DNA of 64,000 nt from Glebionis coronaria (taxonomy: Eukaryota > Streptophyta > Magnoliopsida > Asterales > Asteraceae), in assembly GCA_025667525.1 (NCBI GenBank), contig CM046875.1, positions 438,104,617 to 438,168,616 of the forward strand. Direction: 5' to 3'. Made by a program: the position numbers and the translations under genes. The notes beneath the pieces were generated by a model. It searched no databases, was not told the origin of the DNA, and was given only the letters and a program-made list of their open reading frames with translations. Of the stretch, positions 57,652 to 64,000 are shown in pieces (the stretch's first letter is position 1; each line of letters opens with the position of its first letter).

Positions 57652-60317
57652 TGTGACAACCCAAACCCGAGGTCATTTATTTACTATTATATAATATTAT
57701 TTTTACGAATAATTTTGAAATTTTTGATGAACTGAATGAAATGACGATTGATAGTTTTATTTAAAACCGACGTTGGAGATCTTATTTTTTTTATCTTTTT
57801 ACTAATAGCGAGGATTATTAGTGACCACGATATCGACGGATGCCCGAGATTTTATGTTTTATCAATTGTTGTCTCGATGTTTATATTTTTGACGTTTTTA
57901 TTTTAAGTTCGTATTAAGTCGAGTCGAGTCGATATTATAATTTTTGAGGTACGTTTTAAATTTTTAAAAGTATCTTTATGAAACCCGAGCCCCGTAAATA
58001 TTTTGAAAAATTGACTAATAGTTATTTCCCACTTTTTAGCTAACTATTTACATTTTTAGCCACAACTTTTGCTAAATTACAACTTTGGTCCCTACCCCAC
58101 TATATATAAACTAAAAATAAAAACACACATCACATTTCTTCACTTCAAAATTTCACTCATCTCTCCTTTCTCTCTCTTAAATGCCGAAACCCACCCCATC
58201 ACCAAAACCAAACATTCAATCAATTTTAACTCAAGTTTTAGGTTGATTCAAGCTAAACCAAGCATAGACCCAATCTTATATTTGATCAAGGATCATATTT
58301 GTGTAAGAATTTCTTACATGCAAGCACACTTTTTTTTCTTGATGTTGGTAGGTAGGAGCTATGATCATGCATGGCATTTTCATGATGATCCATGGTGATT
58401 CTTGCTAAAGATCTTGTTAAAACTTCATTTTGATCTAAAGATTTTTATTTTGATTATGATTTTGATGTTATGGTTGATGTATGATGATATTAGGGTATAG
58501 AAATGACCATTTCTATGGTTGGTTTTTATCAAAAAGTTGATTTTGTACAAGATTTTTATAGTCATTTTATAACAGTAAGTAAAGTGTAAAATCCGAATTT
58601 TTATGTTTTGAAAATGGCTTAACTTATAGCCTAGGGTTTTAGATAATTTTCTTAGCTTCTATTTGATATAAGGTAGAGCTTCTAGCTCCAACCGAGCGCG
58701 AAGTTATGATGTTTTGAATGATTGTGTACCGGGAGACGAGTATCGGCACTACAAATAGTTGTTGTCGATATTTGGATCGAATCTCGGGAACTCTAAATGG
58801 ATGTTTTGAAAAATGTAACCTAATGATAATGAGGGGTTTATTTTATAGGTTGAGTTTAATTTAAAACCCGAGTGTCAGTTTTGTAAACGGAGTCGTTTAA
58901 ATAAGTTAAAACAGTTGTATGAAAAATTAACGTAAATCTGTCCGGATTTTATAGTTCGAAAATGAGTTGGATAAAGTACTTTAAAAGTAATTTCATTTGA
59001 TAAACTTGTAAGAGGACTTTCTATATATAGTAAGTTAGTTTATCGAGTCGTTTCATAAACGGTTGACAAGTTTAAAAAGGGGTAAATAAGCTAGTACATG
59101 TAGTATGTACCCGCGGACTTTGTAAAAAAGTGTAAAATGGTTAAGTAAATGTGTAGTAAAGTATAATGAAGTTATTTATATCGTTTTCTCTCGAGTTTAT
59201 CGTGAATTTATGAGTTTGAGTTTGATGTTGTTATGTATGAGTTATTTTTCGAGTTTATTATTGATGAACGCGCCTTATTTGATAGGTTGCGGTTTTTGGG
59301 TTTATCGGGCATCAACTATCGTCGAAGATCGTCTTACTAATTCTATTACTCCAAGTGAGTCTATAGCCTCGCTTTTGTAATTGTTTTGAATAATTTTAAA
59401 ACCCGCGAGGGGGATACATGCTATTTGAAAGTAAAATGAACACAAGTCATGATTGATTGTTTGGACCCGAATGTTGCTTTGTTGCCTTTGTTGTTTTGAA
59501 TTGTATAAGTACCCTATTTGCAAAAGACCCTAAATTTATGAGCCGTTAACTATCTTCTGTCTTGATGTTGTGAGTTGGGAATAGCCGCTTATTCTAATAA
59601 TAGTACTATTGGGCTGACGACCCTATCCGAGACCAGGGCTTTACGCTGAGTAACTCGCTGGGAAGGATAATTTTACGAGAATGAGAATTGGTATCCTTGC
59701 AAATGATACCCTAGTAGGGGCACTGGAATTTCATCTAGTCATGCCAGCTTTAGGCGTGGGTGACTAAGTTAAGGGGTCGGTGTCATGAGCTTAATACAAT
59801 TCAGTAGCTGTTGTTATATACCAGAATGCCTGACTAATAGATTGTATGCGCACAATTCTATTAAATGATCTTGATTGATTTTTCTCTTGTGTTCAAATGT
59901 TGATTGGAAAACCTATAGACTCGCTCAACCGTTGTGTTGATGATTTTAAGCATGTATTTCAAGTATTGAAGATGATGAATTGCGGAGCTTGCTGGAGAAG
60001 GATTGCAGGATTGCTTTTGTGGTGTTTGGTCTAAAACGGATTTCTTTCCCTTTTGTCATAAAAATAATAATGTACGGTCGAGTACTTTGGTAAAGTGTTT
60101 GTGAATTTGATAAAGTCTTTGGGGGACCTAAATATTACTCTGATATTTCTAAATTTTTTTTACTTGGGATTGAAAGTTTTAGACAGTGATAAAATTATAT
60201 TCTTTTATATTTCACATTTATCATTTTGAGGTTGTTCAAAATGTCTTATGTAACAATGTTTGTGTTTAGCACCCAAATGTGTATTTCCGCTGCGTAATGT
60301 AATTTGGGGGTGTTAAA
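57652..60317 (+). repeat. 3' LTR of chromovirus
   Basis: 2666 bp, uninterrupted, opening TGTGACAACCC and ending GGGTGTTAAA. It gives the reference for placing the Athila insertion and for judging the solo LTR at 3849-18483. Confidence 0.94.
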
Positions 60318-60322
60318 TAAAT

Positions 60323-60781
60323 AATCATCCTCAACTCTCCTAGGGACAACGTTACAAGACGACCTTACCCTACATCTTTTTCACACTCAAAAGAATCCCA
60401 AAGGATTTATCCTTTCATGGGGAGCTGAATAATCACCCTCAGCTTTCCTAAGGGCAGCGTAACAGGCGATCATTAACTAGATATGTTTCACTTAAAAGAG
60501 TCCCAAAGGTTTCTTAACCTTTTGGTGGGGGGGGGGGGGGGCTGAATAATAACCCTCAGCCTTCCTAGGGGCAGCGAATGACGATCCTTAACAACATATG
60601 TTTCACAATCAAAAGAGTCCCAAAGGTTTTAACCGTTTGGGGGGGGGGCTGAATAATCACACTCAGCTTTCCTAGGGGCAGCGAATGGCGACCATTAACC
60701 TCATGCTTTTCACTCTTAAAAGAATCCCAAGGATTTATCCTTTGGAGTGGTTGAATAATCACCCTCAGCCTCTCTGGGACA
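60323..60781 (+). repeat. Tandem repeats of ~105-120 bp with poly-G runs in the SIRE third-gene intron
   Basis: Units start GAGCTGAATAATCA.CCTCAG and go on C.TTCCTAGGGGCAGCG, a GGCGACCATTAAC block, TTTTCAC..., AAAAGAATCCCAAAGG and TTTATCCTTT. Approximate units: 38033-38042 plus 60323-60420 (split by the gypsy insertion), 60421-60540, 60541-60648, 60649-60750, and a partial one from 60751. Two units end in G runs of 15 (60527-60541) and 10 (60639-60648). Confidence 0.88.
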
Positions 60782-60841
60782 GCGAATTGGCGACCATTCC
60801 CCTTATTTATTTCCCTGTTACTAATTTAAAAAAACTTGCAG

Positions 60842-63113
60842 GCTGATGTTGTACAACCAAACATTGAATCCCTGGAGCAGCCAGAAAAAGAAGCTGACAC
60901 AATGATTCAGGATTAAACAAACGAGTAAGAGCCCATGCCTGATGTTGAAGAGGATGTGCTCTCCTTAGTCGATGATCTCTCTGGACCTGAATCCATGCTT
61001 GATGATGAGATTCTCCCCGAGGGGATGATTGAGGAGGAGGAGGATGAAGAAGATGACGACCAGCAATCTATGTCTCCTCCAAAGGAAATCGCTGTGTCCA
61101 CACCAGCTGTTGATACCACTCCTCCTCCCAAGGAAGCTGTAGTTACTCCCACCTCTGCTACCTCTGCCACTAAAGTCTTCCAAAGACCTTCATATGACCC
61201 GACAGCTGAATTCCTATTGTTTGATCATCCCACCCAAACCAACTTTGATATATTGCCAAGGGAGGATGATTATGCACAACAAAGCCTGAACATCCATGAT
61301 CTTAAACCTGAACATCATCAATCAGATATGGAACGCCTGTCAAGAAAGCTGGACATTATAAAATCTGAAATGCATTCTTTCACTGTCAACTTTCCAAGGA
61401 TCATAACACAGGCTGTTAAGGATGCAGTCACTGAACCTATCAAAGATGGTATAAGAAAGGGAGTGTCCGAAGGACTTAGTCATTTGTCCACCCATATCAA
61501 AGATGCCATCGTCACAGAGGTCCCTACACTTTTCAACACTCATGAGTTAACAATGCATAGAGAGTTTGAATTTGTAAGAAACAGGCAACTTCGTCACACC
61601 AACTTTATCATTGATCGTGTTCATCGCAACACCAATGGCAATTGCAACCAACTGTTGAAAATTGCCAGAGCTTCAAGAACCAGGCAACTAGAAATGGCTG
61701 CCTCTGTTGAGCAGATTGCTAAGCACTTTCAGGCACGTTCATCCAAACGTCTGAAAAGACAGGCTGAACGTGAGGGGGAGAAGGAAAAGGTACTTGACCT
61801 TGAATCTGCCAAACAAAGCTCAGACTCTGTTGACAACACTATCCCTTCACGTGTCCCTCTCCAAATCATCACACCAGTGATCATACCTGATGATGAGGAT
61901 GAAATTAAGGGGGAGCAACAGACAAAGGATGGAGTTGATTCATCAAAATCCTTGACTCTGGTTAACACCAGCGAGGTTGTGGATGATGGTGAACCAGCTG
62001 CCAAGAAACTCAAGTTCACTGTTAGCTCCCTACCCAAAGCTATACAAACCCAAGCTCAGATGGCTTTTCTCAAAAGGGCTGAAGAGCTGAAAAACATAAG
62101 CGTGGTATCCTCTGTCTCAAAGAAAGGAAAGGAAATAGTTATGGTAGACTCAGACGCCAAACTAAAGAAAATAGTTACGATGATAGAGACATGAGGATCA
62201 ACCACAGACCCATCCCAATTTACAACCTTCACAGCTTCAAATGAGAATCCTCTAACACCTGAAGAAATTGAGAAACAGGCTATTGAATTCAAAAGGTTAA
62301 ATGAAATCAAGAAAGCCAAGGAGCTCAATGAGGAAACTCTGAGAAAAATGACTCCACTTCAAAGGGAGAAACAAAGACAAAGGTTGAAAGAGATGGAAGC
62401 CAAGCGCACAGAGGCACTGAATAAGGTAAAAGCTGATTATGATGCTTACGTCAACAACAGGTATGCACCTGGAAAAATCACTAAGTTCAAGTATACCATT
62501 CAACAGACCACAAATGATTTTGTGGAGAGATAACCAATAGGCCAATATGAATGTCTTTGAAGACTTCAGGTTAAAGCAAATTGGCTTGTCTGAATGGTTT
62601 GAACTTGAAGCTTTGGCTGCTAAAAGAACTGTACATGCAAATTTTACTCTTCTTAAGACCCTCAAAGCTAAGTTCAATTGGGTTAAAGAAATTGCAGCTA
62701 AACTTAAGATAGATCCCCCACCACAGCTGTTTGAACAAGACCTTCCAAAGTCTGGAAAGAAAAGAAGAAGGATGACTCAACTTGTTAAGGAGACCTTCGT
62801 TACTGATGATGTTCAAGTGGATGGAATGTACAGGGATTTAATTTTACCAAATGGGATTGTAGGTCCTATTGATGGTCAGACTTATACTGAGCCTAAAAGA
62901 GGTATGGCCTTCATGAACAGGGCTTGTCAATATGCATTCCAAAGAGAAGATGAACTAGGATTAGCATCAACCATTCAGCTGATTTGTCTCAAAAAGGGAC
63001 TTAAAATCAACACAGAGTATTCCAAGGTTTTTGCACAAGCTTTGCAGGCCGAATTGGATACTAGGACAGACTTAGCCGAAGCTGAAGAAAGAATAAAAAA
63101 TGATGACTATTGA
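60842..63113 (+). pseudogene. SIRE third gene, exon 2 (decayed)
   Basis: From the acceptor, the frame reads ADVVQPNIESLEQPE, with TAA stops at 60914 and 60926, then is open from 60935 to 62194: an acidic block (DEILPEGMIEEEEDEEDDD), a proline/threonine-rich part, a helical region (MERLSRKLDIIKSEMHSFTV, KDAVTEPIKDGIRKGVSEGL), a basic stretch and a TGA. The same frame goes on with a KE-rich coiled coil (EEIEKQAIEFKRLNEIKKAKEL) to 62533. A frameshift leads to the last part, 62547-63113, with FRLKQIGLSEWFELEALAAKR and DDVQVDGMYRDLILPNGIVG, a terminal domain I associate with Asteraceae third genes. So four lesions. Function is unknown; a DNA- or RNA-binding or structural role is only a guess. Confidence 0.72.
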
Positions 63114-63302
63114 AGGATTTCACAGCTGAATTTTACCTTCATGTTTTATTTCACTTTTGTATTGTACTTGTAATTTCCTTTAAGTATTAATAAAATCATG
63201 AGGTATGTTTGTTTAGATCTGTTATGAGTAAGAAGAAGCTGTTATCTCACTTACCTTAACTTAGATAGATCTGGCTGTATTTATGTTTAAAAAGGGGGAG
63301 AT
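63114..63302 (+). terminator. SIRE 3' region: poly(A) signal and polypurine tract
   Basis: A canonical AATAAA lies at 63189-63194, about 75 bases after the third gene's stop. The purine tract AAAAAGGGGGAG (about 63289-63300) sits just before the 3' LTR. Confidence 0.75.
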
Positions 63303-64000
63303 TGTTGGGAATCTAAGTTTGTTAGATTCCCTGTATCATAGATTTAAACACAAATCAAGCTGTCAGAATGTAACTTTCCTGTGCCTAGGAGGCAGGCAAG
63401 TATCACAAGACTCATAGAGATCTAAGTCTCTGTGAGAAACCTCAGAGGAGTCCATGTTAGAGACATTGTCAAGGAAGTCGAAGATTACTTGAAGACATAC
63501 TCATTGGCTGTGATGGATAACAGCCAAGATGTATCAGGGACTCTGAGGGGTTGAGGGTTAACAGGGGTGGCAATACCCTGTTAACACTCAGCACACTTCG
63601 GACATACCTTAGTGTGTACGAGACTATGAAGAAAAGGGAAACTGTGTCAGCTCTGTTTCCCTAAAGCATTATGGCAGACTACCAAGAATAGAAGAGCATC
63701 TTGTGACAGAGGTCTGACAAGTGTCTGTCTAGTGTAGTCACCATCAACAAGTACTTAGAGTCAACCTCGTACCACTATAAATAGGTTATGTAGCCTAGCA
63801 TTAAAGTTTAAAAGTTTGATAGAATTCACACATTAATTCTTAGAACTTATAGAACCAAACTACTGCAACTGTGTTCATAAGTTAGGTTTTAGTTTGTTCA
63901 AAGTGTGCACAACACATTATCCTCAAACGGTGTTATCCATAACCTATGTAATTCTTTATTCTACAATAATAAGTATTACGTTTGAAAAGTAATTACGTGT
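63303..64000 (+). repeat. 3' LTR of SIRE-type Copia (cut by window edge)
   Basis: 698 bp of the LTR are in the window; position 64000 corresponds to 30124 in the 5' LTR, so about 48 bases are missing. It keeps a good TATA box, TATAAATA, at 63776-63783. Confidence 0.92.

Larger units (their letters stand above)
38038..60322 (+). mobile_element. Chromovirus-type Ty3/gypsy retrotransposon (Tekay/Del-like), with TAAAT duplication
   Basis: TAAAT flanks the unit at 38038-38042 and 60318-60322. LTRs are 38043-52119 (2669 bp after removing the nested Athila) and 57652-60317 (2666 bp). A tRNA-Met primer site, a gag with knuckle, RT, RNase H and an integrase region follow in the gypsy order, all heavily decayed. 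The LTRs differ by roughly 2% by eye, far less than the decay inside. The LTR family also gives the solo LTR at 3849-18483. The Tekay/Del assignment rests on LTR ends, primer site and RNase H wording and is moderate. Confidence 0.9.
37711..60841 (+). other. Predicted intron of SIRE third gene, swollen by nested elements
   Basis: Donor GTAATT (37711) and acceptor ACTTGCAG (ending 60841) join two exons in the same reading phase and restore a continuous frame of like composition. A pyrimidine-poor but usable TTACTAAT branch-like motif lies at 60828-60835. Without the 22.3-kb gypsy nest the intron is about 850 bp and mostly tandem repeats. Confidence 0.6.
29428..64000 (+). mobile_element. SIRE-type Copia retrotransposon with a third gene (3' end off-window)
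   Basis: The 5' LTR (29428-30172) and the 3' LTR (63303 onward, cut by the window edge) are clear copies. Between them lie a tRNA-Met primer site, gag, pol in the Copia order (protease, integrase, RT, RNase H), a third gene and a polypurine tract. A 22.3-kb gypsy nest (38043-60322, counting one target duplication) lies in the third gene's intron; without it the element is about 12.3 kb, right for SIRE/Maximus elements. About 28 substitutions between the LTRs over about 697 bases were counted by eye, near 4%. Gag and pol carry several stops and frameshifts. The likely left target-site bases are GTTTG (29423-29427); the right copy is outside the window. Confidence 0.92.

Noticed and set aside
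60913..61183. Serine-rich minus-strand frames opposite the third gene
   Set aside because: They mirror the acidic GAG/GAT-rich block of the plus-strand exon and have no domain.

Overview
The window is nuclear DNA from a flowering plant, most likely in the daisy family (Asteraceae). It is AT-rich, has one spliced plant gene, and is otherwise almost all transposable elements. The family guess rests on the two long Copia elements, whose gag and third-gene proteins look like those I know from chrysanthemum/Tanacetum-type genomes. No bacterial-style operons, CRISPR arrays, rRNA or tRNA genes were seen.

Left nest (1-20047). The window opens in the 3' end of a Copia element (RNase H remnant, then an LTR at 276-783). 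A hAT DNA transposon follows at 929-20039, flanked by a perfect 8-bp duplication (TGAACATA). Its decayed minus-strand transposase is split in two. The split is caused by a solo Ty3/gypsy LTR (3849-18483, duplication AAAAT), and that LTR is itself split by a full minus-strand Copia element (6253-18257).

Gene island (20048-29427). A kinesin-light-chain-related gene (CDS 20478-22768, minus strand, two coding exons, probable 5'UTR intron) is the only gene that looks functional. Beyond it lie a short fragment of an unnamed plant repeat protein (24224-24541), a LINE insertion carrying ORF1 but no ORF2 (24939-25884), an unrecognised coding-like stretch (26467-26713) and unassigned AT-rich DNA with two TATA boxes that sit inside small inverted repeats.

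Right nest (29428-64000). A SIRE-type Copia element fills the rest and runs off the right edge about 48 bases before its end. It carries gag, protease, integrase, RT and RNase H, then a third gene with its own TATA box, CT-rich leader and a predicted intron. A chromovirus-type Ty3/gypsy element (38043-60317, duplication TAAAT) sits inside that intron. An Athila-type Ty3/gypsy element (40116-51518, duplication GGGCA) sits inside the gypsy 5' LTR. LTR divergence judged by eye falls in nesting order: about 4% for SIRE, about 2% for the chromovirus, about 1% for Athila.

Most notable signals: the Athila LTR and the unrelated minus-strand Copia element share a TATA box followed at once by a perfect hairpin, an array of ATTCCGA motifs, and an identical 15-mer, all in the same sense and order. 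The chromovirus has near-identical LTRs around a thoroughly decayed interior, so it was probably copied while already defective. Coordinates of LTRs and duplications were read by eye and are exact where the repeats are exact; domain borders in decayed elements are approximate.
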